From: Luteibacter mycovicinus
GTDB taxonomy: Bacteria; Pseudomonadota; Gammaproteobacteria; Xanthomonadales; Rhodanobacteraceae
Direction: 5' to 3'
Assembly (NCBI RefSeq): GCF_000745235.1
Contig: NZ_JQNL01000001.1
Location: 2,108,001 to 2,172,000 of the forward strand
DNA length: 64,000 bases
Shown here piece after piece: positions 26,910-34,978 of this stretch. Each line of letters opens with the position of its first letter. The stretch's first letter is position 1. The translations under genes were made by a program, and so were the position numbers. The notes beneath the pieces are model-generated. The model was not told where the DNA came from, made no database searches, and worked only from the letters and a program-made list of their open reading frames with translations.

Positions 26910-28460
26910 TCAGTGTCCGGGTGTACCGCCCGACGCGAAAGGCGGTTTCGCGAACCAGATGGCGATCATCGCCAGACCGAAGATCAGGCCGAAGACCCAG
27001 AACACGTCATTGACCGCCAGCGTCGCCGCCTGCATGTCGACGATGCGGTTGAGCGCCGCATTGGCGGTCGGGCCCTGCACGCCAAGAGCCTGGAAGCGAT
27101 CGAGGTACTCCGTCGTCGTGCGGCTGCCCTCGACGACGTTCTCCGACAGCACCGCGTGGTGATACGTCGTGCGATGGGAGTACATCGTCGTGCTCACGGC
27201 CGTCGCGATGCTGCCTGCCAGCGTGCGGAAGAAGTTCGACAACCCGGATGCGCTCGCGACCTCCTCATCGGGCATGCCCGAGAGGATGATCTGGTTCACC
27301 GGCACGAAGAACAGCGCGATACCCGCACCCATGCAGAGCCGCGGGATGGCCAGCTCGCTGTACGGCGCGTTAGTGCTCAGCGTCGACATATAGAACGATG
27401 CGGCAGCGAACACCGCGAAGCCGATCGTATTGAGCAGACGCAGGTCGAACTTGCTCTGGAACACGCCGACGATAGGCGACAGCACGATAGCCAGGATGCC
27501 GATGGGAGCGACGACGAAGCCCGCCCAGGTGGCCGTGTAGCCGAGTACCTCCTGGACCCACATCGGCATGACCACCGTACCGCCGAAGAAGGCGAACATG
27601 CCCAGCGAAAGGCACAGCACACCCACGAAGAAGTTACGCCGGCCCAGCAGGCGCAGCTCCACCACCGGATGCTTGTGCATCAGCTCCCATGCGACCAGGA
27701 AGGTGATGCAGACCAGCGACACGATGGCGAGTACGACGATGGTCGTCGAACTGAACCAGTCGTCGTCGTTGCCATTGTCGAGCATGAACTGCAGGCAGCC
27801 CACGCCGACCGCCAGCAGGAACAGGCCGACCGCGTCGATAGGCATCTTCGTGACTTTCGACTCGCGGTCGCGAAGCAGCGCATAGGTGACGACGACCGCA
27901 AAGATGCCGACCGGGATGTTGATGAAAAAGATCCACGACCAGTGGTAGTTGTCGGTAATCCAGCCACCGAGAATCGGGCCGAAGACCGGCGCGACCACCA
28001 CGGTCATTGCCCAAAGCGCCAGCGCGATAGGTCGCTTCGCGACGGGGTAGTTGTTGAGCAGCAGCGTCTGCGAAAGCGGGACCATCGGACCCGACACCGC
28101 GCCCTGCAGGAGGCGGAACACGATCAGCATCGGCATCGACGTGGAAAATCCGCAGAGTGCGGAAAACACGACGAACAGCATCACCGACACCATGAAGGTC
28201 CGCACTTCACCGAAGCGACGCGCCACCCAGCCGGTCAGCGGTTGCATCACCGCGCTGGCCATGGAGTAGGCGCTGATCGCCATCGTGCCTTCGTTGCTGC
28301 TCACGCCTACGTTGCCGGCGATGGTGCGCACCGACACGTTGACGATGGAGATGTCGAGCACCTCCATGAACGTGGCGAGCGCCACGCCCGCGGTGAGCAG
28401 GACCAGCGCACCGCCGGTGAGCGGCGGCCGGGATGCGCCGTTACCGTTCTGCCCAGCCAT
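26910..28460 (-). CDS. emrB: MFS multidrug transporter, EmrB/QacA (DHA2) family
   Basis: A 516-residue inner-membrane drug/proton antiporter with about 14 membrane segments. It has the motif-C type segment VVVAPVFGPILGGWITDNYHWSWIF (split here across TM5 and its following loop), the motif-A loop GWVARRFGEVRTFM and the DHA2 motif FMEVLDISIVNVSV in TM1. It starts 3 bp after the emrA stop. A hairpin (26901-26907 with 26915-26921) straddles the stop codon but has no T-run. With the adjacent HlyD-type protein and outer-membrane factor it forms a complete tripartite pump. Confidence 0.95.
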   Translation of the reverse strand: MAGQNGNGASRPPLTGGALVLLTAGVALATFMEVLDISIVNVSVRTIAGNVGVSSNEGTMAISAYSMASAVMQPLTGWVARRFGEVRTFMVSVMLFVVFSALCGFSTSMPMLIVFRLLQGAVSGPMVPLSQTLLLNNYPVAKRPIALALWAMTVVVAPVFGPILGGWITDNYHWSWIFFINIPVGIFAVVVTYALLRDRESKVTKMPIDAVGLFLLAVGVGCLQFMLDNGNDDDWFSSTTIVVLAIVSLVCITFLVAWELMHKHPVVELRLLGRRNFFVGVLCLSLGMFAFFGGTVVMPMWVQEVLGYTATWAGFVVAPIGILAIVLSPIVGVFQSKFDLRLLNTIGFAVFAAASFYMSTLSTNAPYSELAIPRLCMGAGIALFFVPVNQIILSGMPDEEVASASGLSNFFRTLAGSIATAVSTTMYSHRTTYHHAVLSENVVEGSRTTTEYLDRFQALGVQGPTANAALNRIVDMQAATLAVNDVFWVFGLIFGLAMIAIWFAKPPFASGGTPGH

Positions 28461-28463
28461 CGA

Positions 28464-29954
28464 TCAGCCGCCGCGCTTCGCCGGGACCGGCTTGGGCGTC
28501 GTATCCACGGTGTTCTCGCGGATGATCTGTTCGGCGCGCTGGTCGGCTTCGCCCATCTCCTCCTCATAGACGTTGGTGCTGGCGAGAGGCTTGCTGCGGA
28601 TCGTGTCGGACAGCACACGGCCATCGCGGTCGTGCGTATCGACGTTCACGTCGGTTGACAGACCGATCCGCAGCGGATGCTTGCGGAGGTCCTCCGCGTC
28701 GATCGCCACGCGCACGGGCAGACGCTGTACCACCTTGATCCAGTTGCCGGTCGCATTCTCGGCGGGCAGCAGCGAGAAAGCGCTGCCGGTGCCCGCATTC
28801 AGACCGACGACCTTGCCGTGATATTCCACGTCCGAATACATGTCCGTCGTCAGCTTCACCGGCTGGCCGATACGGATGTGCTCGAGCTGGGTCTCCTTGA
28901 AGTTCGCATCCACCCACAGGTCGGCGAGCGGCACGACGGTGAGCAGATCCTGGCCCGGCTGAATACGCTGGCCGACCTGCACCTGGCGACGGGCGGCATA
29001 GCCTTCGATCGGAGAGACGATCGCATTGCGCCCGTTGTTGACCCATGCGTTACGGAACTGCGAACGCGCCTGAATCACCGCGGGGTAGTTCTCGATGGTG
29101 GTGCCATCGACCTGCGCGTGCGCGGCCGCGGCTTCGCGCTCCGCGGCATCCAGCGCGGCCTTGGCCTGCTGCATCTGGCGCTTGCCGGTGTCGACTTCTT
29201 CGGCCGACACGGCGCGCCGCTCGAGCAGCGGGTGGCGGCGGTTATAGTCGTCACGTGCCTGCTCATACTGCGCACGGCGCTGCGGGATGGCGGCATCGGC
29301 CTGATTGGCTTGCTGCATCCTGGCCTGTGCTTCACGCACGGCCTGGGCGAGCTGGCCTTCGGCGTTCATCAGGGCCACCTTCGCATCGACGGGGTCGAGC
29401 CTGATCAGCACCTGACCCTGATGGACGCGCTCGGTTTCTTCCACGCCCACCTCCACCACCGTACCGGCGATGCGCGAGGAGATCGTGACCATATCGCCCT
29501 TGACATAGGCATCGTCGGTCGTCTCGCGCTGTGACAGCACGAAGATGTAGAGAAGCAGCCATGCCAGGCCGGCGAGGATGAAGACCGCGGCGATGATCGA
29601 AAGGATGATGACCTTCTTGCGCTTCGCCTTCGGGTCCTCGTCCTTCTTGTCTTTGTCGTCCTTGTCCTTTCCGTCCTTGTCCTTTCCGTCCTTGTCCTTT
29701 CCGTCCTTGTCCTTTCCGTCCTTGTCCTTGTCGCCGTCTTTTTTATCGGCGTCCTTCTTCTCGTCGTCCTTGCCGTCGGGCTTGTCCTGAGGCTTCTTCT
29801 CGTCATCGTCGCCGTCGTGACGGCCATCGTCGTCGCGCTCGCCACGCGGCGATTCGTCACCGTACTTGTGCAGGTACTTGTAGCGGTACTTGTACGGCTG
29901 CGGCGTCAGGCCGCCTTCGGCGCCTTCGCGCTGATCGTCGTTTTCAATGGTCAT
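28464..29954 (-). CDS. emrA: EmrA/HlyD-family periplasmic adaptor with long charged N-terminal tail
   Basis: A 496-residue membrane fusion protein that links EmrB to the outer-membrane factor. The membrane segment is near 114-138 (VIILSIIAAVFILAGLAWLL), followed by the biotinyl-lipoyl motif TTDDAYVKGDMVTISSRIAG, a coiled-coil hairpin and the NFKETQLEHIRIGQPV barrel strand of EmrA proteins. The odd part is the first 110 residues, which would lie in the cytoplasm: a KYRYKYLHKYG segment, then a highly charged Asp/Lys tract with DKDGK repeated in tandem. Usual EmrA tails are 20-40 residues. The ATG overlaps the upstream OMF stop in ATGA. Confidence 0.94.
   Translation of the reverse strand: MTIENDDQREGAEGGLTPQPYKYRYKYLHKYGDESPRGERDDDGRHDGDDDEKKPQDKPDGKDDEKKDADKKDGDKDKDGKDKDGKDKDGKDKDGKDKDDKDKKDEDPKAKRKKVIILSIIAAVFILAGLAWLLLYIFVLSQRETTDDAYVKGDMVTISSRIAGTVVEVGVEETERVHQGQVLIRLDPVDAKVALMNAEGQLAQAVREAQARMQQANQADAAIPQRRAQYEQARDDYNRRHPLLERRAVSAEEVDTGKRQMQQAKAALDAAEREAAAAHAQVDGTTIENYPAVIQARSQFRNAWVNNGRNAIVSPIEGYAARRQVQVGQRIQPGQDLLTVVPLADLWVDANFKETQLEHIRIGQPVKLTTDMYSDVEYHGKVVGLNAGTGSAFSLLPAENATGNWIKVVQRLPVRVAIDAEDLRKHPLRIGLSTDVNVDTHDRDGRVLSDTIRSKPLASTNVYEEEMGEADQRAEQIIRENTVDTTPKPVPAKRGG
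29656..29730 (-). repeat. 15-bp tandem repeat inside emrA
   Basis: About five near-identical 15-bp units (plus-strand form CCGTCCTTGTCCTTT) encode DKDGK repeats in the cytoplasmic tail of EmrA. The unit length keeps the frame, so gain or loss of copies changes tail length without breaking the gene. The three middle units are identical at the base level, a sign of recent slippage. Confidence 0.9.
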
Positions 29955-31465
29955 CGCGGGGAGTCCTTGCCGGCGGCGGCGGCCGGAAGATCGGGCAGGT
30001 CGTCGGCGTGGTAACCGCCGCCGAGCGCGTGGATGAGGGAAAGATTGGCGGAAAGCATCTGGCTGGTGAGCTGCAGGCGCGCATCGCGCTGCTGGTCCAG
30101 CTGCATGTCGGCATTGAGCCAGGTGCGGTCGTCGATCAGGCCTTTGGACCGACGGTCGGCGGCTTTGGCCTTCTGCGCGGCGCTGGCGTCGTACCGCCGG
30201 TCGACCTGCACGCGCTGGTTATCCAGCATCTGCAGCGTGGCGACACCTTGCGCGATATCGCCGGCCGCCTGCACGACGGCCCCGTCGTACTGCGCCACGG
30301 CGCTGTCGAGCTGGGCCTGCGCATTCTCGAACTGCGCACGCAGGCGGCCGCCACTGAAGATCGGCAACTGTACCGATGCGCCGATGTTGCCCAGCGTCAG
30401 GTCGGTCCGCGTTCCCGAGCCGAGATCCGGATAGGTACGCAGGAAGGCACCCAGCGCCATCAGGCTCACATCGGGGTAATAGGCCTTGCGCGCCTGGTCG
30501 ATGTTCTTCGACGAGGCTTCGATCTGCCATCGCGCCGCTGCGATATCGGGCCGCCGTGCGAGCAGACCCAGCCGGGCGTCGTCGGGCAGCCGCGTATCGG
30601 GCGTGGGCAGCGGCGACGGCGTGAGGTTACCCAGGTCCTTCGGCGATACGCCGGCCAGCGCGGCGAGCTGGACGAGATCCAGGCTGGCGGCGCCTTCCAG
30701 CTGCGCCACGTTCTGCCGCGTCTGCGCGAGCTGCGCATCGGCCTGATCGAGGGTGGTCGGATCGTCCAGACCGCCATGCACACGCAGTTCGACCAGCTCG
30801 CGGTACTGCGACGAACTGTCGGATGCATGGCGGGCGACGGCGAGGCGCGCCTGCTGCGCCTGCCAGTCGAAGTAGGTGTTGACGACGTTGTACTGCAGCG
30901 ACGTCGCCGCGGAGGCCCGCTCGGCCTCGGCGGCACGGGCCTGGCCGACGGCTGCCTCGACTGCGGCCTTCTGCTTGCCCCACAGGTCGAGGTCCCATGT
31001 CGCGAGCGCCCCTGCGGCGCCGCTGTTGCTCCAGCTCTTGCCGGGGTTCAGCTGAAACCCCTGAGCGTTTCCGGCGGCACCGGGTGCCTGACCCTGCAGG
31101 GACACGTCGTTGTACCCGTGCCCGCCATTCAGAAGCCCGCGTACCTGCGGGTTCAGTTCCGCCTTCGAGGCATCCACGGCGCGGAGCGCCGCCCGATATC
31201 GGGCTTCGGCCTGCTCCATGTTGGGCGAGCCGCGCATGGCGAGGTCGACGATACGATCGAGCTGCGCGTCGTCGTATCGTTTCCACCACTCAGGCTGCGG
31301 CCATCCCGCCTGGGACGTGGGCAGCCCGGCGACAGGTACTTCGTCGCGCGGAACGAAGGCCGGAGGACGCACGGCGGGCGCGCAGGCGGCGACCGCAAGC
31401 GCCGCGACAAGTACGCCAATGCGTAGCCCGCCGGTTCGACGGCGGAGCCGGAGGAATGTGTGCAT
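29951..31465 (-). CDS. Outer-membrane efflux lipoprotein, NodT/OprM family
   Basis: A 504-residue TolC-like outer-membrane factor. It has a lipoprotein signal (VLVAALAVAACAPAV) and two repeats of the OEP domain: WWKRYDDAQLDRIVDLAMRGSPNMEQAEARYRAA and LARRPDIAAARWQIEASSKNIDQARKAYYPDVSL in the second half. It is the first gene of the OMF-EmrA-EmrB operon, overlapping emrA by 4 bp. The 180-bp gap upstream to uppP should hold its promoter; I see no clear regulator gene next to it. Confidence 0.93.
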   Translation of the reverse strand: MHTFLRLRRRTGGLRIGVLVAALAVAACAPAVRPPAFVPRDEVPVAGLPTSQAGWPQPEWWKRYDDAQLDRIVDLAMRGSPNMEQAEARYRAALRAVDASKAELNPQVRGLLNGGHGYNDVSLQGQAPGAAGNAQGFQLNPGKSWSNSGAAGALATWDLDLWGKQKAAVEAAVGQARAAEAERASAATSLQYNVVNTYFDWQAQQARLAVARHASDSSSQYRELVELRVHGGLDDPTTLDQADAQLAQTRQNVAQLEGAASLDLVQLAALAGVSPKDLGNLTPSPLPTPDTRLPDDARLGLLARRPDIAAARWQIEASSKNIDQARKAYYPDVSLMALGAFLRTYPDLGSGTRTDLTLGNIGASVQLPIFSGGRLRAQFENAQAQLDSAVAQYDGAVVQAAGDIAQGVATLQMLDNQRVQVDRRYDASAAQKAKAADRRSKGLIDDRTWLNADMQLDQQRDARLQLTSQMLSANLSLIHALGGGYHADDLPDLPAAAAGKDSPR

Positions 31466-31645
31466 GTCGAATCCGTGTGAAATTCCTTGCGAAAGGCGAT
31501 GACATGCCCTTGCTGCGTCGCCGAAAATTAACAGTGGTTGACGTGGGCAACGCGTGACGGTTCATTGAGTGAAGCAAGTCGCACGGATTCGTGCTGCGGT
31601 GCGGCTAAGCTAGGGGACCTGCTCGACCACCGGATTTCCCCGCCC

Positions 31646-32440
31646 GTGAATGACCTGATCAGCGACATCCTCCTCGGCATCGTCGAGGGGATCACCGAAT
31701 TTCTGCCCATCTCCAGCACCGGTCACCTGCTCATCGCCGAACGCTGGCTCGGCGCGCGCTCCGACCTGTTCAATGTCGCCATTCAGGCCGGTGCGATCCT
31801 CGCCGTGACGTTCATCTACTGGCGGACGATCTGGAACCTGCTGACCAACTGGCGTCGTCCGGAGACGCGCGATTACATCTTGAAGCTGGGCGTAGCCTTC
31901 CTGATCACCGCGGTGCTCGGCCTGATCGTCACCAAGCTCGGGTTCAAGCTACCCGAGACGATCACGCCGATCGCATGGGCGCTGATCATCGGCGGCATCT
32001 GGATGATGGTGGCCGAGAAAGTGGCTGCCAATCGGCCCGATCAGGTGTTCGTCAGCTGGCGCGTCGCCATTCTGGTCGGCCTGGCGCAGATGGTCGCCGG
32101 CATTTTCCCCGGTACGTCACGTTCGGCGTCCACGATCTTCGTGGCCATGCTGGGCGGCACCACCAATCGCGCGGCCGCTACCGAGTTCGCGTTCCTCGTC
32201 GGCATCCCGACCATGTATGCGGCGACCGGCTACGAGTTGCTGAAGACCTTCACGCACGGCGGCGCGGCCGGCGAGGACTGGACCGGACTGGCGGTGGCTT
32301 TCGTCGTGTCGACGATTGTCGCGTTCGTCGCGGTGAAGTGGCTGCTGGGGTATATCCGCTCACACCGGTTTACGGTGTTCTCGATTTACCGGATCGTGCT
32401 GGGGATTGCGCTGTTGCTGTTTCTGCCGGCTGGAGGTTAA
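31646..32440 (+). CDS. uppP: Undecaprenyl-diphosphatase UppP (BacA)
   Basis: A 264-residue polytopic membrane enzyme that removes a phosphate from undecaprenyl diphosphate to recycle the lipid carrier for peptidoglycan and other envelope polymers; overproduction gives bacitracin resistance. Signatures are GIVEGITEFLPISSTGHLLI near the N-terminus and MVAGIFPGTSRSASTIF in the second half. I place the start at a GTG at 31646, since the frame open to 31538 adds a non-membrane tail not found in the family. The ribosome binding site is weak. Confidence 0.95.
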   Translation: MNDLISDILLGIVEGITEFLPISSTGHLLIAERWLGARSDLFNVAIQAGAILAVTFIYWRTIWNLLTNWRRPETRDYILKLGVAFLITAVLGLIVTKLGFKLPETITPIAWALIIGGIWMMVAEKVAANRPDQVFVSWRVAILVGLAQMVAGIFPGTSRSASTIFVAMLGGTTNRAAATEFAFLVGIPTMYAATGYELLKTFTHGGAAGEDWTGLAVAFVVSTIVAFVAVKWLLGYIRSHRFTVFSIYRIVLGIALLLFLPAGG

Positions 32441-32488
32441 CGGCTAGCCGGGGCATGGCTATGCCGCTTCGTTGGCTTTTCGCCAGCA

Positions 32489-32551
32489 GGGCTGGCTCCT
32501 ACAGGGCTGCGGCACGCCCGCCGGGTCCGCGAATCCTGTAGGAGCCAGCCC
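32489..32551. repeat. REP-like palindrome with perfect 17-bp arms
   Basis: Arms at 32489-32505 and 32535-32551 are exact reverse complements (GGGCTGGCTCCTACAGG) around a 29-nt centre. It fills the gap between the convergent uppP and LysR genes. Core GTAGGAGCC is the same element family as at 26803 and 54218. Confidence 0.75.
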
Positions 32552-32580
32552 CGCCGGCCATGCTTTCCCGCAACAAAACC

Positions 32581-33567
32581 TCACGCAACAGCCGCGATAC
32601 GCTCCACCGGCGGGGCCGCACGCAACCGCGTTAGTTCGGCTTCCTGCTGTTCGAGCAGCTTGCACTGCGGCGTGCTGGTCCGCTGGAACAGCTCACTGGT
32701 CCACTCGATGAAGGCCTGCACGCGCGCGGAGAGGTGACGCTTTTGCGGGTACACGATCCACAGGTTGGAACCGGTGGAGATCGTATCCGACATGATGATT
32801 TCGAGCGCGCCCTTCTGCAGGGCGGTGGCCGCCAGGCAATGCGGTGCCTGGATGATGCCGAGGCCCGCGACCGCCGCCTGGATCACCGACTCGCCGTCAT
32901 TGATCAGCATGTGCGCATCGACATCGACGGCGACCCGGCCACTCGGCGAATCGAACTGCCACTGGTACGGCTTGCCCGTGCTGGGATGCACGAAGTTGAC
33001 CGTGCGGTGGGCCTTGAGATCCTCGATGCTGGTCGGTGTCCCATGGCGCGCCAGATACGACGGCGCCGCGCACAACACGTTGCTGAAGTGGCCGATCTTC
33101 CGTGCGATCAGGCTGGAATCGGCCAGCTCGCCCATCCGGATCGCGCAATCGAACCCTTCCTCATTCAGGTCGAAGGGAAAGTCGCACATCGTCAATTCCA
33201 GACGAATGTCCGGGAAACGCTGCTCGAACTCGGCCAGATTGGGTATCAGCGCGGCCCGGCCCACCGCCGATGACGCCGCCACCCTGAGCTTGCCGGCCGG
33301 CTTGGTTTTCGCATACCCGAGAGCCTCGGTGGCTTCAGTGAGGTCCGCGAGGATCTCCTTGCATCGGGAGTAGAACGCGGACCCATCGTCGGTCAACCGC
33401 AGCGAACGTGTCGAGCGGAAGAACAGCCGCGCACCGAGGCTTTCCTCCAGTCGCGAGATCGCCCGGCTGACGCCCGACGGGGTCATTTCCAGATGCTGCG
33501 CCGCGGAAGAAAAGCTCTTGGCTTCCACTACGCGGACGAAAACGCTGATCGCTGAAAAGTCTTCCAT
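32581..33567 (-). CDS. LysR-family transcriptional regulator
   Basis: A 328-residue LysR regulator of the DsdC/CrgA-like group. The N-terminal winged HTH is FVRVVEAKSFSSAAQHLEMTPSGVSRAISRLEESLG, and the effector domain runs from about residue 90 (GKLRVAASSAVGRAALIP) to 300. It is divergent from the RND efflux operon that begins at 33764, the usual layout for a local activator such as MexT with MexEF-OprN. The intergenic region has inverted repeats fitting LysR boxes (CTTG-N5-CAAG at 33636-33648; GTGAC-N5-GTCAC at 33592-33606). Confidence 0.93.
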   Translation of the reverse strand: MEDFSAISVFVRVVEAKSFSSAAQHLEMTPSGVSRAISRLEESLGARLFFRSTRSLRLTDDGSAFYSRCKEILADLTEATEALGYAKTKPAGKLRVAASSAVGRAALIPNLAEFEQRFPDIRLELTMCDFPFDLNEEGFDCAIRMGELADSSLIARKIGHFSNVLCAAPSYLARHGTPTSIEDLKAHRTVNFVHPSTGKPYQWQFDSPSGRVAVDVDAHMLINDGESVIQAAVAGLGIIQAPHCLAATALQKGALEIIMSDTISTGSNLWIVYPQKRHLSARVQAFIEWTSELFQRTSTPQCKLLEQQEAELTRLRAAPPVERIAAVA

Positions 33568-33681
33568 CGTCGACTCCGGGGACGGTCATTCGTGACTGGG
33601 CGTCACAGGCGAGGTGATTGTAGACCCATTTTTCGCTTGACGGGCAAGACCTAGATTACGTCGCCTGGGTGAGACCGGCTT

Positions 33682-33703
33682 GACCTCGAGCGCGCTTGAG
33701 GTC
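33682..33703. promoter_or_regulatory. Near-perfect palindrome ahead of the RND operon
   Basis: A 22-bp imperfect palindrome (outer arms GACCTC and GAGGTC, inner AGCGCGCT) lies 60 bp before the adaptor start. It could be an operator for the divergent LysR protein or a hairpin in the leader of the efflux message. A -10-like TAGATT is at about 33652-33657. Confidence 0.4.
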
Positions 33704-33763
33704 GTACGCTGCGCCGCCGCACGACCTCCAGCCTACGTTTCGACGCTCTTCAAGGACCCCGTC

Positions 33764-34972
33764 ATGAAAAAGAAACTCCTGTTCGGTTCGTCCGCACTTG
33801 CTGTCGCCATCGCCTCCGCGCTGTGGCTGAGCAGCGGCGGCCTTCCCTCCCATGCCGCCGAGCCCGCCCCGGCCATGCCGGCGCCCGAAGTCACGGTAGC
33901 CCAGGTCCTCCTGCGCCCGGTGTCCGATGCCAGCGCCTTCACGGGCCGCATTCAGGCGGTCGACTCGATCCAGATCAAACCGCGCGTCAGTGGCTACATC
34001 GACTCGGTGCATTTTCGCGAAGGGGCTTCGGTGAAGAAGGGCGATCTGCTCTTCACCATCGACCCCCGTCCCTACAAGGCCGAGTCCGACCGTCTGGCCG
34101 CCAACCTCGCGCAGGCGCGCGCTGAAGCCAAGAATGCCGACGCCAATGCGGCCCGCGGCGCCAAACTGGTCCAGCAGCATGCCGTCTCGCAGGAAGAGGC
34201 CGACCGTCTCGATACCGCGGCCGCCAGCGCCAAGGCGCAGGCCGCATCGGTGCAGGCCGCACTCGACAACGCCCGCCTCAACCTGTCGTTCACCGAGGTT
34301 CGCGCTCCGGTCGACGGCAAGGTCAGCAACGCGCAGATCACCGCCGGCAACCTCGTGACGCCCAGCGACACGCTGACCAGCGTGGTCACCGTCGATCCGA
34401 TGTACGTCTACTTCGATGTCGATGAGCAGACCTTCCTCAAGCTCGATCGCCTGCGCCGCCAGAGCGGTCACGCGCCCGAGGTCGAAATGGGTCTGGCCGA
34501 CGAGACCGGCTATCCGCACGCCGGCAAGATCGACTTCGTCGACAACCAGATCCGCGCCGGCGCCGGCACGATCCGCCTGCGTGCGGTGTTCCCGAACGCG
34601 GACGGTGCTTATACGGCCGGCCTGTTCGCCCGCGTCGAACTGCGCAGCGGCAACACCCAGCCGCGTGCGCTGATCGACGACAAGGCGGTCGGCACCGATC
34701 TGGGCAACAAGTTCGTCTACGTGCTGGGTAAGGACAAGAAGGTCGAGTACCGCCGCATTTCCACGGGCGCACTGGTCGACGGCCTGCGTGTCGTCGATAC
34801 CGGCCTCAATGCCGACGACGTCGTCATCGTCAACGGCCTCCAGCACGTACGCCCCGGCGTCGAAGTGAATGCGAAGCGCGTGGCGATGGCCTCGCTGGTA
34901 CCGGAGGGCCTGCGCAACGTCGCCGCCAACCGTCCGGCCGGCGTCGACAGCGTGGCGCAGAACCAGGACTGA
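33764..34972 (+). CDS. RND efflux periplasmic adaptor (MexE-like)
   Basis: A 402-residue membrane fusion protein. It has a signal sequence (MKKKLLFGSSALAVAIASAL), the lipoyl motif FTGRIQAVDSIQIKPRVSGYI, an alpha-hairpin with Ala/Lys/Glu heptads, and the barrel motif TEVRAPVDGKVSNAQITAGNLV. The absence of a lipobox Cys fits the MexE/BpeE branch rather than MexA. AAGGA precedes the start. The pump gene follows after 6 bp, so these are one operon. Confidence 0.93.
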   Translation: MKKKLLFGSSALAVAIASALWLSSGGLPSHAAEPAPAMPAPEVTVAQVLLRPVSDASAFTGRIQAVDSIQIKPRVSGYIDSVHFREGASVKKGDLLFTIDPRPYKAESDRLAANLAQARAEAKNADANAARGAKLVQQHAVSQEEADRLDTAAASAKAQAASVQAALDNARLNLSFTEVRAPVDGKVSNAQITAGNLVTPSDTLTSVVTVDPMYVYFDVDEQTFLKLDRLRRQSGHAPEVEMGLADETGYPHAGKIDFVDNQIRAGAGTIRLRAVFPNADGAYTAGLFARVELRSGNTQPRALIDDKAVGTDLGNKFVYVLGKDKKVEYRRISTGALVDGLRVVDTGLNADDVVIVNGLQHVRPGVEVNAKRVAMASLVPEGLRNVAANRPAGVDSVAQNQD

Positions 34973-34978
34973 TCCACC

